Source of the DNA: Photorhabdus noenieputensis
GTDB taxonomy: Bacteria; Pseudomonadota; Gammaproteobacteria; Enterobacterales; Enterobacteriaceae
Direction of reading: 5' to 3'
Assembly: GCF_018448935.1 (NCBI RefSeq)
Contig: NZ_RCWC01000001.1
Coordinates: 62,001 to 126,000, forward strand
Length of the DNA: 64,000 nucleotides
How positions within the stretch are numbered: the first letter of the stretch is position 1; every line of letters begins with the position of its first letter. Below, one piece after another: positions 51,323 to 62,251 of the stretch. The position numbers and the translations under genes were made by a program. The notes beneath the pieces are model-generated. The model saw only the letters and a program-made list of their open reading frames with translations, was not told the DNA's origin and made no database searches.

Positions 51323-52420
51323 TTATCCTATCGGGTTGGCGGTAAGAAGTTGAATTGGTGTTATCCCGACAGAGATAGTGTTGTTAATTTCTTCTGTTTG
51401 CTGGCTGACAAAGCAGGCCATCGCATTAATTAGATTATGTAATTCGTTACTTAGTTCAGCTTCGTGTATAGATATTGGCTCCTGTTTAAACCAGACATCC
51501 GTGATCTCTGTCTGATATCCATTTGACCAGTTGACGGTAGATGTCAGTCCGTGGTAATTACCTTGTAGATCAAAATAATCGCTCTCCTGATAGTTTAGTT
51601 GAATAGATTTAATATCGGTTTCTTCAAGGCTGTTAAGTTCATCTGGGGTACTGAGTCCGTCTAAATTCCTATCCTGCCAGATTTTTAATGTGTTCCAAGT
51701 TACATCTTGGTTATCAATAATACCGTCCTGATTGCTGTCTATATCAGCTAAAGCCATAAAACCATGTTGTGCTTTTACTCCAGATGACAGTTGGGAATTT
51801 TCCCCAAACAATTCGGTGCCATTATTGATTAATCCGTCATTGTTTTTATCCCAGACTAATAAGCTATCATTTGCATCGATCCAACCTGTATTGACTTTCT
51901 GCCCTTGACCGTCAAAATCAAATACTACTCCTAATTCACTGGTTACTGTTTGAACGCCATCGCCATTTAAATCAATTACTAATGGTGTTATGTAAGTTTT
52001 CGTAACTTTTTTCGGGTTTGGGAAAATTTGATTGAGTACTTGATTAGGAGTCTTCTCTAAGTTTAGAGTAATGCCAGAGTAACCAGCATGTCCTCCCTCT
52101 CTGTGAAACGTGTCTTTTACAAAATCAATACAGTTATTTGTTAATAAATTATAGGATGGTGGTTGCGTTTTTCCATCCCGGTAATCAATAGTTTTCTGAA
52201 AAACCATATCAAGGTCCATCAAGAATTGAAGGTTTTGGGATACCATTGTTAGTGATGAGGCGGTAGGGTAGCGTATATGGTCATTAATGTTCATATTGGC
52301 AACTAGCGTCATTTGTTCACCATTAACAGTCAGGTGATTTTTATCTAATTGGATGATAGTAGAATAAATTAGGTTGTATCCGTTTATATTTCTTAGGACG
52401 ATTATTGAATTGAGGGACAC
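51323..52420 (-). CDS. Calcium-motif protein (RTX-toxin-associated type) with NNC motif
   Basis: A 365-residue protein of unknown function. The C-terminal half is the acidic 'IDLNGDG...' domain common in RTX and FrpC-like exoproteins, with DxDxDG-type calcium loops at about 150-155 (DLNGDG), 168-173, 191-196 (DKNNDG), 228-233 (DSNQDG) and 250-255 (DRNLDG). The N-terminal part has 'YNLLTNNCIDFV' (Cys97), which recalls the NC-x-x-F-V motif of permuted papain-like hydrolases; no clear catalytic histidine is seen. There is no signal peptide and no RTX nonapeptide array. The start is GTG at 52420 with AAGGAAA 11 bases before it, overlapping a remnant frame upstream. It may be a shortened toxin or effector. 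Confidence 0.68.
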   Translation of the reverse strand: MSLNSIIVLRNINGYNLIYSTIIQLDKNHLTVNGEQMTLVANMNINDHIRYPTASSLTMVSQNLQFLMDLDMVFQKTIDYRDGKTQPPSYNLLTNNCIDFVKDTFHREGGHAGYSGITLNLEKTPNQVLNQIFPNPKKVTKTYITPLVIDLNGDGVQTVTSELGVVFDFDGQGQKVNTGWIDANDSLLVWDKNNDGLINNGTELFGENSQLSSGVKAQHGFMALADIDSNQDGIIDNQDVTWNTLKIWQDRNLDGLSTPDELNSLEETDIKSIQLNYQESDYFDLQGNYHGLTSTVNWSNGYQTEITDVWFKQEPISIHEAELSNELHNLINAMACFVSQQTEEINNTISVGITPIQLLTANPIG

Positions 52421-52652
52421 AACTTGGTTTCCTTGGCACGAAATGAAATGTTGTTTATCTGTATTCCAGACAGCCCTACATAAGGCAGGCGGAAAAAATC
52501 TTTTTTGATACTTTTAGTCTTTAAATCCATAACCTTTAAGCCCAATTTATTAGTTGCAAGTAACCACTGGGTTTTATCTAATCCTACAAGCGCCAAATCA
52601 GACCCCATCAAACATTAGAAGTTAAAATTGAACTATCTATATCATAACTCAT
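52402..52652 (-). pseudogene. Frameshifted 5' remnant upstream of the calcium-motif gene
   Basis: A plausible start (ATG 52652, with AGG six bases before) reads 14 codons ('MSYDIDSSILTSNV') to a TGA. A second frame from ATG 52608 to 52402 reads 68 residues that look like one or two beta-propeller blades ('ALVGLDKTQWLLATNKLGLKVMDLKTKS'), and this overlaps the calcium-motif start in a third frame. Two small frameshifts would join all three into one protein of about 440 residues. It may be a decaying gene, or separate short frames by chance. Confidence 0.4.
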
Positions 52653-53346
52653 TATTGCCTTTTATAAATAATTTTAATGATATGGTTTGATTGTATTGCG
52701 ACCAAATAATCTGATTAATTTAAATTACCATTTAATTGTCAGCCTTAAATCATTTTCTTGGGAGATGATCTTTTACTTATTATTTAATTTGCGTATATGA
52801 GTATAAAAATCATACATTAAAATCTCTGGGCAAATATTGAATAGTTGAGGCTGGGACGGCAGGAAAAATAATAGCTTCCATCATATTATCTAATTAAAAT
52901 GAGGTAAGTGAATTTTACCCTAATCAATTATTTGCAGTGGCTATCCAAAAACGAGGAAATGACGGTCAAATTATCTGAGGCGTTTGTCTGCATTTCCTTT
53001 ATCAGCTTCATATCTCGATGACTTAAACGATTTTGAAAACTGCTTTTTAGTTTTTTATCGTATATATACTGGATAATACCTATACGTTGTCGTTCTTTTT
53101 AGGTATAGCCAATCATATTCTACTTACCTTTAGCTTCTTGATAGTAAGATAACACTTGCAAGAGACATATTGAATTGTCAGAAAGTTGCTCTTCTGCCTT
53201 GTACTCACATTGCTAACACCCGTTTCTAGCGTTATGTTAATTAACTCAGCATCAATATATCGCTGAGAGGCCATTCGTCTTACCAAAATAAAAGTGGAAG
53301 GAACTTCCGATTTATTAACTTGCAAACAGAGCCTGGAGGAAAACCT
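52653..53346. other. Gene-free AT-rich stretch upstream of ilvI
   Basis: About 690 bp without a supported gene. In E. coli the ilvIH promoter is activated by Lrp through several upstream sites; the AT-rich composition allows this but I could not identify Lrp sites reliably. Confidence 0.45.
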
Positions 53347-55074
53347 ATGGAGATGTTATCAGGAGCTGAAATGGTCGTCCGATCGTTAATTGATCAGGGC
53401 GTTAAGCATATATTCGGTTATCCGGGGGGGGCAGTACTGGATATTTATGATGCCCTGCATACGGTTGGGGGCATTGAGCATATCCTGGTACGTCATGAGC
53501 AGGGGGCAGTTCATATGGCTGATGGTTATGCTCGTTCTACCGGGAAGGTTGGTGTGGTATTGATCACTTCCGGTCCAGGAGCAACCAATGCCATTACCGG
53601 TATTGCCACAGCTTATATGGATTCAATTCCAATGGTTGTATTGTCCGGTCAAGTCGCCAGTTCGTTGATTGGTAATGATGCATTCCAGGAATGTGACATG
53701 GTGGGGATATCCCGCCCGATCGTAAAACACAGTTTCTTAGTGAAAAAAGCAGAGGATATTCCGAAGGTACTGAAAAAAGCCTTCTATCTGGCTTCCAGTG
53801 GTCGTCCGGGGCCCGTCGTTATTGATTTACCGAAAGATACGGTAAATCCGGCAGTAAAATTACCCTATATTTATCCTGATCAGATAAGTATGCGCTCTTA
53901 TAATCCAACAATTCAAGGACACAAAGGGCAGATTAAGCGGGCATTAAAAACATTATTGAATGCGAAAAAACCGGTTATATATGTAGGCGGAGGGGCGATT
54001 AACGCAGATTGTTCAGCAGAATTACTGGTATTGGCAGAAAAATTCAATATCCCTGTTGTGAGCTCCCTGATGGGATTAGGTTGTTTTCCTGCAACTCATC
54101 CGCAAAGTCTGGGGATGCTCGGTATGCATGGTACATTTGAAGCTAATAAAGCAATCCATAATTCAGATGTCATTTTTGCTGTCGGTGTACGTTTTGATGA
54201 TCGAACTACCAATAATCTGGAGAAATATTGCCCGGAAGCAACGGTATTACATATTGATATTGATCCGACATCAATTTCGAAAACGGTTTCCGCAGATGTA
54301 CCTATTGTTGGTGATGCTAAACAGGTGCTTGGACAAATGCTGGCGCTGCTGGAGACAGTAGAAGACACACAAGATCCCGATGCGCTAAAAGATTGGTGGT
54401 TATCTATTCAGCAATGGCGTAGCCGTAAATGTCTCAGTTTTGATCGCAGTGGTGAAAAAATTAAACCACAAGCGGCTATCGAGGTTCTCTATCGTCTGAC
54501 GAAGGGGGAAGCTTATGTTACTTCAGATGTTGGGCAACATCAGATGTTTGTTGCATTGCATTACCCATTTGATAAACCAAGGCGTTGGATCAGTTCCGGT
54601 GGTTTGGGAACGATGGGATTTGGTTTACCGGCGGCTTTGGGCGTTAAACTGGCGAAACCGGAAGCGACGGTTGTCTGTGTTACCGGGGATGGCAGTATTC
54701 AGATGAATATTCAGGAGCTGTCTACCGCGTTGCAATATGGGTTGCCGGTACTGGTTCTGAACTTGAATAATCGTTTCTTGGGGATGATAAGACAATGGCA
54801 AGATATGATTTATGCCGGTCGTCACTCTCAATCTTATATGGAATCCTTGCCTGATTTTGTCAAATTGGCTGAGGCTTATGGTCATGTTGGCATTTCTATT
54901 CAACGTTATGATGAATTGGAAAGTAAATTGGCCGAAGCCTTGAAAGAGGTGACTGAAAATCAACGGCTGGTATTTGTTGATATCACTGTGGATGAAACTG
55001 AACATGTATATCCTATGCAGATCCGTGGAGGAGCAATGGATGAAATGTGGTTAAGCAAAACGGAGAGAACCTGA
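53347..55074 (+). CDS. ilvI: Acetolactate synthase III, catalytic subunit
   Basis: ThDP- and FAD-dependent enzyme of branched-chain amino acid synthesis. The ATG at 53347 follows GGAGGAAAACCT and gives the family N-terminus '[18 protein letters not shown]', 575 residues (E. coli 574). The catalytic glutamate is in '[17 protein letters not shown]', the ThDP motif in '[29 protein letters not shown]', and the FAD region in '[15 protein letters not shown]'. An in-frame upstream TTG is not needed. It forms ilvIH with the next gene. Confidence 0.97.
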   Translation: MEMLSGAEMVVRSLIDQGVKHIFGYPGGAVLDIYDALHTVGGIEHILVRHEQGAVHMADGYARSTGKVGVVLITSGPGATNAITGIATAYMDSIPMVVLSGQVASSLIGNDAFQECDMVGISRPIVKHSFLVKKAEDIPKVLKKAFYLASSGRPGPVVIDLPKDTVNPAVKLPYIYPDQISMRSYNPTIQGHKGQIKRALKTLLNAKKPVIYVGGGAINADCSAELLVLAEKFNIPVVSSLMGLGCFPATHPQSLGMLGMHGTFEANKAIHNSDVIFAVGVRFDDRTTNNLEKYCPEATVLHIDIDPTSISKTVSADVPIVGDAKQVLGQMLALLETVEDTQDPDALKDWWLSIQQWRSRKCLSFDRSGEKIKPQAAIEVLYRLTKGEAYVTSDVGQHQMFVALHYPFDKPRRWISSGGLGTMGFGLPAALGVKLAKPEATVVCVTGDGSIQMNIQELSTALQYGLPVLVLNLNNRFLGMIRQWQDMIYAGRHSQSYMESLPDFVKLAEAYGHVGISIQRYDELESKLAEALKEVTENQRLVFVDITVDETEHVYPMQIRGGAMDEMWLSKTERT

Positions 55075-55076
55075 TT

Positions 55077-55568
55077 ATGCGCCGGATTTTATCTGTATTA
55101 CTTGAAAACGAATCAGGGGCTTTGTCCCGGGTTGTTGGCCTGTTTTCCCAACGTGGCTACAACATTGAAAGTTTAACTGTCGCCCCAACTGATGATCCGA
55201 CATTATCGCGGATGACAATTCAGACTAAAGGCGATGCAAGGGTACTTGAGCAGATTGAAAAACAGTTGCACAAGCTGGTGGATGTGTTACGAGTCAGCGA
55301 GTTGGCATCAGGTTCTCACGTAGAGCGTGAGATCATGTTAGTCAAATTACAGGCCAGCGGATATGGGCGTGAGGAGATCAAACGCAGTACTGACATCTTC
55401 CGTGGGCAGATCATCGATGTGACTTCGACCTTATATACCGTGCAATTGGTAGGAACCAGCGATAAATTGGATGCATTTCTTGATGCGGTTCGAGATGTTG
55501 CTGAAATTGTTGAAGTTGCTCGTTCAGGTATTGTCGGCGTATCTCGCGGGGATAAAATTATGCGATAA
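55077..55568 (+). CDS. ilvH: Acetolactate synthase III, regulatory subunit
   Basis: Valine-binding subunit that activates IlvI and confers feedback inhibition. The ACT domain is at about residues 2-75 ('[32 protein letters not shown]'-type opening), followed by the C-terminal ALS_ss domain. The ATG at 55077 gives 163 residues, identical to E. coli, and lies 2 bp after the ilvI stop; an upstream in-frame start inside ilvI is rejected. Confidence 0.98.
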   Translation: MRRILSVLLENESGALSRVVGLFSQRGYNIESLTVAPTDDPTLSRMTIQTKGDARVLEQIEKQLHKLVDVLRVSELASGSHVEREIMLVKLQASGYGREEIKRSTDIFRGQIIDVTSTLYTVQLVGTSDKLDAFLDAVRDVAEIVEVARSGIVGVSRGDKIMR

Positions 55569-55654
55569 AAAATCGCAAACTGCGGGGCAATATGCATACA
55601 TTTATCAGGCTCTGCGATAGAGTAGGGCCTTTTTGGGGTCTATAAGGAGTTAAT

Positions 55655-56662
55655 GTGAAACTGGATGAAATCGCCCGCCTTGCAGGTGTTTCACGCACAA
55701 CGGCCAGTTATGTAATTAATGGTAAAGCCAAGCAATACCGTGTCAGTGACAAAACGGTAGAAAAAGTGATGGCAGTGGTTAGAGAGCATAATTACCATCC
55801 TAATGCTGTGGCAGCCGGTCTCCGTGCAGGACGTACCCGTTCTATTGGTTTGGTTATTCCAGATTTAGAAAATACCAGCTATACCCGTATTGCTAATTAT
55901 TTGGAACGTCAGGCTCGTCAACGTGGTTATCAGTTATTGATAGCCTGTTCGGAAGACCAACCTGATAATGAAATGCGCTGTGTTGAACATTTGTTACAAC
56001 GTCAGGTGGATGCAATTATTGTTTCTACCGCATTACCGCCGGAGCATCCTTTTTATCAACGCTGGGCAAATCGTTCTTTGCCTATTATTGCTCTCGATCG
56101 GGCACTTGAAAATGAACGCTTTATCAGCGTTGTGGGTGATGATTTTGAAGATGCAAAGATGTTGGCACAAGAATTTCGTCAATTTCCGGCTGAATCTGTG
56201 CTCTATCTTGGTGCATTACCTGAACTATCAGTCAGTTTTCTGCGTGAGCAGGGATTCCGTGAAGCATGGAAAGATGACCCTCGTAAAGTGATGTATCTTT
56301 ATTCAAACAGCTATGAACGTGATGCGGCTGCTGAAGTGTTCACCAAATGGCTGGAAACTCATCCAATGCCACAAGCGTTGTTCACCACCTCTTTTGCCCT
56401 GTTACAAGGGGTCATGGATGTTACCCTTAAACACAGCGGCCGTTTACCAAATCAATTGGTTATTGCGACTTTTGGTGATCATGAGTTATTGGATTTCCTT
56501 GAATGCCCAGTGCTCTCTGTAGCGCAGCGTCATCGTGAAATTGCTGAACGGGTATTGGAACTGGTGCTAGCAAGTCTGGATGAAAAGCAGAAGCCAGGGC
56601 CAGGTATCACACGGATACATCGCGACTTATGTCGTCGAGGAAGCTTGAGTCGAAAAATATGA
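55655..56662 (+). CDS. cra: Catabolite repressor/activator Cra (FruR)
   Basis: LacI-family regulator that senses fructose-1-phosphate/fructose-1,6-bisphosphate and switches glycolytic and gluconeogenic genes. The HTH is at residues 1-60 ('[20 protein letters not shown]', '[16 protein letters not shown]'), followed by the periplasmic-binding-like domain ('[20 protein letters not shown]'). 335 residues. The start is GTG (55655) after AAGGAG, as in E. coli. It sits between ilvH and mraZ in the conserved order. Confidence 0.97.
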   Translation: MKLDEIARLAGVSRTTASYVINGKAKQYRVSDKTVEKVMAVVREHNYHPNAVAAGLRAGRTRSIGLVIPDLENTSYTRIANYLERQARQRGYQLLIACSEDQPDNEMRCVEHLLQRQVDAIIVSTALPPEHPFYQRWANRSLPIIALDRALENERFISVVGDDFEDAKMLAQEFRQFPAESVLYLGALPELSVSFLREQGFREAWKDDPRKVMYLYSNSYERDAAAEVFTKWLETHPMPQALFTTSFALLQGVMDVTLKHSGRLPNQLVIATFGDHELLDFLECPVLSVAQRHREIAERVLELVLASLDEKQKPGPGITRIHRDLCRRGSLSRKI

Positions 56663-56664
56663 TA

Positions 56665-56698
56665 AAAACCCCTCATTAATTTTCTGATGAGGGGTTTT
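56665..56698 (+). terminator. Rho-independent terminator after cra
   Basis: AAAACCCCTCAT and ATGAGGGGTTTT form a 12-bp stem around a 10-nt loop. Placed directly after the cra stop, with a T-run built into the stem end. Confidence 0.92.
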
Positions 56699-57169
56699 GG
56701 TTGTCAAATCTGCCTTAAAAGAAGCGTTTTAACGCGCTCAAATAGCAATTTCGTTCATACATAAATTATTCAGTAGGAAAAAGAGCATGGAACAGCACTT
56801 AATGTGAGTTTGAGATTTGTCTATTTACCCCTGTCTTTTTACCGTATTTTATATATTAAATTGATTTTAATAATATTTATTTTGATGATTTTTTGTTGCT
56901 AGCGAGCTTTAATGTTAAATGCATCAAATGAAATGATAAATGTTTCTGTACAATGGTTAAATAGTAATGAAATGTAAATTATGTAAATAAATTAATCACA
57001 CAACTATTTTTTCATTATTTTGTCATAAACATTTACTCTCCCTATGCTTGTAAAATTATTCAGAATTATCATGGTGTTAATTATTATTGATATTGCTAAA
57101 TTTAATAATTATGCCTCCCAATTGCCAAAATCCTGCCATCAAATATAGCTAAAGCGCATCGGCTCTGGC
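56699..57169. other. Gene-free AT-rich stretch upstream of the dcw cluster
   Basis: About 470 bp without a supported gene, between the cra terminator and the mraZ promoter. It is strongly AT-biased around 56.8-57.1 kb. Confidence 0.5.
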
Positions 57170-57199
57170 TTGACAAGGTTTTCGTCCCATCCGTAAACT
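57170..57199 (+). promoter_or_regulatory. Pmra promoter of the dcw cluster
   Basis: TTGACA (57170-57175) with TAAACT (57194-57199) at an 18-bp spacing. It is immediately upstream of the MraZ repeats, as in E. coli. Confidence 0.65.
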
Positions 57200-57207
57200 C
57201 CTTATTG

Positions 57208-57232
57208 TGGGGATTAGTGGGATAAAGTGGTA
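57208..57232 (+). promoter_or_regulatory. MraZ operator (three TGGGN repeats)
   Basis: TGGGG-N5-TGGGA-N5-TGGTA: three direct repeats with exact 5-bp spacers, the arrangement bound by MraZ upstream of its own gene in E. coli. The third repeat is imperfect. It predicts autoregulation of the cluster. Confidence 0.85.
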
Positions 57233-57260
57233 ATTTTTGATCACCAGGGGCGACCTGAGG

Positions 57261-57719
57261 ATGTTTCGTGGAGCAACGCAGATAAATCTCGATAGCAAGG
57301 GGCGGCTTACCGTACCTACCCGATACCGGGCTATGCTAAATGAGGAATCGCAAGGGCAAATGGTTTGTACCATTGACCTTCATCAGCCGTGCTTGTTGCT
57401 CTATACATTATCTGAATGGGAAATTATTGAAGAAAAACTTTCTCGCTTATCCAGCATGAATCCGGCGGAGCGTCGGGTGCAACGTTTGCTTTTAGGTCAT
57501 GCCAGTGAATGCCAGATGGATAGTGCAGGACGTCTTTTACTCGCTAGTACATTGCGCCAGCATGCCGGGCTAGTCAAAGAGGTTATGCTGGTTGGTCAGT
57601 TCAACAAATTTGAATTGTGGGATGAGCAGACTTGGTATCAACAGGTTAAGGATGACATTGCGGCTGAGCAATCCACACAGGAACCTTTATCAGTACGGTT
57701 ACAGGAATTATCACTATAA
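57261..57719 (+). CDS. mraZ: Transcriptional regulator MraZ
   Basis: AbrB-fold DNA-binding protein that represses the dcw cluster. Two tandem MraZ halves are visible, each with the DxxGR signature ('[15 protein letters not shown]' and '[15 protein letters not shown]'). The ATG at 57261 after CTGAGG gives 152 residues, the E. coli length; an upstream in-frame start is rejected. First gene of the division/cell-wall cluster. Confidence 0.97.
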   Translation: MFRGATQINLDSKGRLTVPTRYRAMLNEESQGQMVCTIDLHQPCLLLYTLSEWEIIEEKLSRLSSMNPAERRVQRLLLGHASECQMDSAGRLLLASTLRQHAGLVKEVMLVGQFNKFELWDEQTWYQQVKDDIAAEQSTQEPLSVRLQELSL

Positions 57720-57721
57720 AT

Positions 57722-58666
57722 ATGGCAAAGAGTCATTTTAAACATACCAGCGTATTGCTGGATGAAGCAGTCAACGGACTGAATATTCGTGAAAATGGAA
57801 TCTATATTGACGGCACATTTGGTCGTGGTGGGCATTCACGTCTGATTTTGTCGCAATTGGGGACGGCAGGTCGTTTAATTGCAATTGATCGAGATCCGCA
57901 GGCGATTGAAGTAGCAAAAGCGATCACAGATCCCCGTTTTTCGATTGTACATGGGCCATTTTCTAAATTGGCCCACTATACAGAACAAGCCGGACTGACT
58001 GGCAAAATTGATGGTGTATTACTGGATTTAGGTGTTTCTTCTCCTCAGTTGGATGATCCGGAACGCGGTTTTTCTTTTATGCGTGATGGGCCACTAGATA
58101 TGCGGATGGACCCGACTCGCGGGCAATCAGCAGCAGAATGGCTGATGCATGCAACCGCAGATGATATTGCCTGGGTATTGAAAACATTTGGTGAAGAGCG
58201 TTTCGCCAAGCGCATTGCCAGAGCAATTGTGGCACGCAATCAGGAAGATCCAATTACCCGAACAAAAGCGCTAGCCGATTTGATTGCTCAAGCTAGCCCA
58301 GTGAAAGAGAAACATAAGCATCCGGCAACCAGGAGTTTCCAGGCTATTAGGATTTATATCAACAGTGAGCTGGAAGAGATTGAACAGGCGCTGGAGGGGG
58401 CATTACAAGTGCTTGCGCCACAGGGGAGACTTTCAGTTATCAGTTTCCATTCGCTGGAAGATCGTATTGTTAAACGATTTATTCGTCAGAATAGTCGAGG
58501 ACCACAGGTGCCAGCAGGATTGCCATTAACAGAAGATCAACTGAAAGCGCAAGGTGGACGCAGCTTGAAATCGATTGGCAAGATGAAACCTTCAGAGGAA
58601 GAAGTGGCTGATAACCCACGGGCTCGCAGTTCTGTTTTGCGTTTTGCTGAAAAAGTTAGTGAATAA
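57722..58666 (+). CDS. rsmH: 16S rRNA m4C1402 methyltransferase
   Basis: SAM-dependent N4-methyltransferase acting on C1402 in the ribosomal P site (formerly MraW). '[16 protein letters not shown]' is the SAM-binding loop; '[20 protein letters not shown]' and '[14 protein letters not shown]' are family blocks. 314 residues against 313. It starts 2 bp after mraZ. Confidence 0.98.
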   Translation: MAKSHFKHTSVLLDEAVNGLNIRENGIYIDGTFGRGGHSRLILSQLGTAGRLIAIDRDPQAIEVAKAITDPRFSIVHGPFSKLAHYTEQAGLTGKIDGVLLDLGVSSPQLDDPERGFSFMRDGPLDMRMDPTRGQSAAEWLMHATADDIAWVLKTFGEERFAKRIARAIVARNQEDPITRTKALADLIAQASPVKEKHKHPATRSFQAIRIYINSELEEIEQALEGALQVLAPQGRLSVISFHSLEDRIVKRFIRQNSRGPQVPAGLPLTEDQLKAQGGRSLKSIGKMKPSEEEVADNPRARSSVLRFAEKVSE

Positions 58667-58983
58667 TGGCAGGTGAACGTCACGGATTAACCAGTATTAT
58701 CGGCAACGATTTACTCAAGAATGCCAAAATACCGTTAATTCTTCTAGTCGCTGTACTGGTTTCGGCCATAGTCGTTGTTACCATTGCACATGAAACCCGC
58801 TTGTTGACGGCAGAAAGAGAACATTTGGTCGTGGAACGAGATGCATTAGATATCGAGTGGCGCAATCTGATCCTCGAAGAAAATGCCTTAGGTGATCACA
58901 GCCGAGTTGAGCGGATAGCTGTTGAAAAAATGCATATGCAGCATGTTAACCCTGCTCAGGAAAACATTGTTGTTTCACAGTGA
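58666..58983 (+). CDS. ftsL: Cell division protein FtsL
   Basis: Small bitopic divisome protein: cytoplasmic N-terminus, one membrane helix (about residues 20-44, '[19 protein letters not shown]'), then a periplasmic coiled coil with leucine heptads ('[20 protein letters not shown]'). It works in the FtsQLB complex. 105 residues against 121. The ATG overlaps the rsmH stop by one base (TAATG). Confidence 0.95.
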   Translation: MAGERHGLTSIIGNDLLKNAKIPLILLVAVLVSAIVVVTIAHETRLLTAEREHLVVERDALDIEWRNLILEENALGDHSRVERIAVEKMHMQHVNPAQENIVVSQ

Positions 58984-59010
58984 GTTAATTTAATTATTAA
59001 AAGGTAAGCG

Positions 59011-60777
59011 ATGAAAGCAGCACGCTCCGTGAAATTAAAACGGCAAGAAGATAAAGCCAGTTTTGTTAGCTGGCGTTTTGCTTTGTTGTGCGGGGGGATT
59101 GCCGTAGCTTTAATTGGCTTATTGCTGAGGGTGACTTATTTGCAGGTCATCAACCCGGATCAACTGGTTAAAGAAGGTGATTTGCGTTCCCTGCGGGTGC
59201 AATCAATTCCTACCGCTCGCGGTATGATCAGTGACCGTATGGGGAGACCTCTGGCTGTCAGCGTTCCAGTCAATGCTGTGTGGGCAGATCCGAAAGAGGT
59301 ATTTGAAAAAGGGGGGATTACGGATGATACCCGCTGGAAAGCTTTATCTGATGCCATTAATTTGCCTCTTGAGCAACTTACCGACAAAGTTAGTGCTAAT
59401 CCGAAAGGTCGTTTTGTTTATTTAGCGCGTCAGATTAATCCATCGGTTGGCGATTACATCCATAAACTGAAATTGCCGGGAATTTATTTGCGTCAGGAAT
59501 CCCGGCGTTATTATCCGGCAGGTCAAGTAACGGCACATATTATTGGCGTGACCAACGTTGATGGTCAGGGTATTGAAGGCGTAGAAAAAAGTTTTGATCG
59601 TTGGCTGACTGGTCAACCGGGTGAGCGGACTGTACGTAAAGACCGCTTTGGCCGTGTCATCGAAGATATTTCATCTGTTGATAGTCTGGCGGCGCATAAT
59701 CTGGTATTGAGTATTGATGAGCGTTTACAGGCTCTGGTTTACCGCGAATTAACCAATGCGGTGGCCTTTAACAAAGCAGAATCCGGTACAGCGGTATTAG
59801 TCGATGTTAATACCGGAGAAGTGCTGGCAATGGCAAACAGCCCGTCTTATAACCCCAATAATCTCGTCAATACACCAAAAGAAGCGATGCGCAACCGGGC
59901 TATCACCGATATTTTCGAGCCAGGTTCCACTGTTAAGCCGATGGTAGTAATGGCTGCGCTGAATGATGGTATCATCAAAGAAAATACGGTTATTAATACA
60001 ATACCTTTTAGGATAAGCGGTAAAGAAATTAGAGATGTATCCCGTTATCCAGAATTATCTATCACTGGTATTTTACAAAAATCGAGTAACGTCGGTGTTT
60101 CTAAGCTAGCGTTAGCGATGCCTGCGACGGAATTGGTGGATGTTTATTCACGCTTTGGGTTAGGAAAGGCGACCAATCTGGGGTTGGTTGGAGAAAGCAG
60201 TGGCTTATATCCAACAGGAAAACAGCGGTGGTCAGATCTTGATAGAGCGACCTTTTCTTACGGTTATGGGCTGATGGTAACACCATTACAGTTAGCGCGG
60301 GTCTATGCAACGATTGGTAGCTTGGGTATTTATCGTCCTCTGTCAATTACCAAAGTTGATCCACCTGTGCCAGGCACAAGAGTATTTCCTGAGCCTATCA
60401 TGCGAACAGTCGTTCATATGATGGAAAGTGTGGCTCTGCCCGGCGGCGGCGGAGTGCGAGCTGCGATAAAAGGTTATCGGATTGCAATCAAGACGGGTAC
60501 CGCCAAGAAAGTCGGGCCGGATGGCAAATACGCTAGTCGATATATCTCTTACGCCGCAGGTATTGCCCCTGCAAGTAACCCAAGATTTGCACTGGTTGTG
60601 ATCATTAATGATCCACTGACAGGTAAGTATTACGGCGGTGTGGTTTCTGCGCCAGTATTTGGTGCCATTATGGGGGGTGTTCTACGCATCATGAATGTGG
60701 AACCAGATGCTTTGGCAGCAGGTGATAAAAACGAATTTGTGATTAATAAGAAAGAGGATACAGGTGGCAGATCGTAA
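59011..60777 (+). CDS. ftsI: Peptidoglycan D,D-transpeptidase FtsI (PBP3)
   Basis: Septal transpeptidase. One N-terminal membrane helix (about 22-45), a PBP dimer domain, then the penicillin-binding domain with active-site Ser306 in 'EPGSTVKP', 'KSSNVG' and 'KTGTAKK'. 588 residues, as in E. coli. The C-terminus is processed in E. coli. It overlaps the murE start by 14 bp. Confidence 0.98.
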   Translation: MKAARSVKLKRQEDKASFVSWRFALLCGGIAVALIGLLLRVTYLQVINPDQLVKEGDLRSLRVQSIPTARGMISDRMGRPLAVSVPVNAVWADPKEVFEKGGITDDTRWKALSDAINLPLEQLTDKVSANPKGRFVYLARQINPSVGDYIHKLKLPGIYLRQESRRYYPAGQVTAHIIGVTNVDGQGIEGVEKSFDRWLTGQPGERTVRKDRFGRVIEDISSVDSLAAHNLVLSIDERLQALVYRELTNAVAFNKAESGTAVLVDVNTGEVLAMANSPSYNPNNLVNTPKEAMRNRAITDIFEPGSTVKPMVVMAALNDGIIKENTVINTIPFRISGKEIRDVSRYPELSITGILQKSSNVGVSKLALAMPATELVDVYSRFGLGKATNLGLVGESSGLYPTGKQRWSDLDRATFSYGYGLMVTPLQLARVYATIGSLGIYRPLSITKVDPPVPGTRVFPEPIMRTVVHMMESVALPGGGGVRAAIKGYRIAIKTGTAKKVGPDGKYASRYISYAAGIAPASNPRFALVVIINDPLTGKYYGGVVSAPVFGAIMGGVLRIMNVEPDALAAGDKNEFVINKKEDTGGRS

Positions 60778-62251
60778 TCTACGCGATTTACTCGCGCCGT
60801 TGGGTATTGATGCCCCAGTGCGTGAGTTACGCGAAATGACATTGGACAGCCGTAAATCGTCTGCCGGAGATCTGTTTGTTGCTATTAAAGGGCACCAGAC
60901 AGATGGTCGACACTACATTCCTCAAGCCATTGCACAAGGGGTTGCGGCGGTTATTGCAGAAGCCCAGGGTGAGGTTGATAACGGAACCGTACAAATTATG
61001 CATGGTGTTCCGGTTGTTTATGTGAACGATTTGAATAATAAGTTGTCACAGTTAGCTGGTGAGTTTTATTGTCACCCTGGTGATAAATTGCGCTTGATTG
61101 GTGTAACCGGAACCAATGGTAAAACAACCACTACTCAATTAATTGCGCAGTGGAGCCACGGATTAGGTGAAACCAGTGCCGTGATGGGAACTGTTGGCAA
61201 TGGTTTACTGGGGCGTGTGGCACCAAGTGAAAATACCACAGGCTCTGCTGTTGATATCCAACTGGATTTGCAACAACTTGTTCGGCAAGGGGCGACTTTT
61301 GCGGCAATGGAAGTCTCTTCTCATGGACTGGTCCAGGGGCGTGTGGCTGCGTTGCCATTTGAGGCGGCAGTGTTTACCAATTTGAGCCGTGACCATCTTG
61401 ATTATCACGGTGATATGGAACACTACGAAGCCGCTAAATGGCTGCTATTTTCCACTCATAATGTGAAGCGACAAATCATTAATGCTGATGATGAGATTGG
61501 ATTGAAATGGTTATCCCATTTACCACAAGCAGTTGCGGTAACGATGGAAAACCGTCTGCCAGAAAATTGGCAGGGCCGTTGGTTAGCGGCACGTGAAATA
61601 AAGTATCACGATAAAGGGGTATCTATCACCTTCGAGTCCAGTTGGGGGGGCGGTACAATTGATAGTTCCCTAATGGGGGCATTTAATGTCAGCAACCTAT
61701 TGTTGGCACTTTCCACTCTATTAGCTCTGGATTATCCGTTGGAAAAATTGCTTGCAACAGCTTCCTGCTTGGAACCTGTTTGTGGACGAATGGAAGTATT
61801 CACTGCACCGGGCAAACCAGTTGTCGTTGTTGATTATGCTCACACACCTGATGCGCTGGAAAAAGCTTTAATGGCTGCACGTTTGCATTGTCAAGGTAAG
61901 CTGTGGTGTGTTTTCGGTTGTGGTGGTGATCGTGATAAAGGTAAACGCCCATTGATGGGGAGCGTTGCAGAACAGTGGGCCGATTATGTGATTGTTACTG
62001 ATGATAATCCGCGTAATGAAGAACCACAGGCAATTGTTGCTGACATTCTGACGGGTTTTCTTGATCCGGGGAGGGTGATAGCGGTTCATGGCCGTGTTGA
62101 AGCAGTAACCAGCGCTATTATGCAGGCAAAAGCAGATGATGTTGTATTGATAGCGGGTAAAGGCCATGAAGATTATCAATTGGTCGGCCATCGTCGCTTG
62201 GATTATTCGGATCGGTTAACTGTTGCTCGGTTATTAGGGGTGATTGCATGA
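60764..62251 (+). CDS. murE: UDP-MurNAc-tripeptide ligase (meso-diaminopimelate adding)
   Basis: Adds meso-DAP to UDP-MurNAc-Ala-Glu. The ATP motif is '[12 protein letters not shown]' (about 111-122), and 'TDDNPRNE' contains the DNPR signature that selects meso-DAP over lysine. 495 residues, as in E. coli. The start is GTG (60764), inside the 3' end of ftsI, so translation is coupled. Confidence 0.98.
   Translation: MADRNLRDLLAPLGIDAPVRELREMTLDSRKSSAGDLFVAIKGHQTDGRHYIPQAIAQGVAAVIAEAQGEVDNGTVQIMHGVPVVYVNDLNNKLSQLAGEFYCHPGDKLRLIGVTGTNGKTTTTQLIAQWSHGLGETSAVMGTVGNGLLGRVAPSENTTGSAVDIQLDLQQLVRQGATFAAMEVSSHGLVQGRVAALPFEAAVFTNLSRDHLDYHGDMEHYEAAKWLLFSTHNVKRQIINADDEIGLKWLSHLPQAVAVTMENRLPENWQGRWLAAREIKYHDKGVSITFESSWGGGTIDSSLMGAFNVSNLLLALSTLLALDYPLEKLLATASCLEPVCGRMEVFTAPGKPVVVVDYAHTPDALEKALMAARLHCQGKLWCVFGCGGDRDKGKRPLMGSVAEQWADYVIVTDDNPRNEEPQAIVADILTGFLDPGRVIAVHGRVEAVTSAIMQAKADDVVLIAGKGHEDYQLVGHRRLDYSDRLTVARLLGVIA

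Noticed and set aside
53113-53325. 70-codon minus-strand frame upstream of ilvI
   Set aside because: It lies in the likely ilvIH promoter region, has no good ribosome-binding site and no recognisable features.
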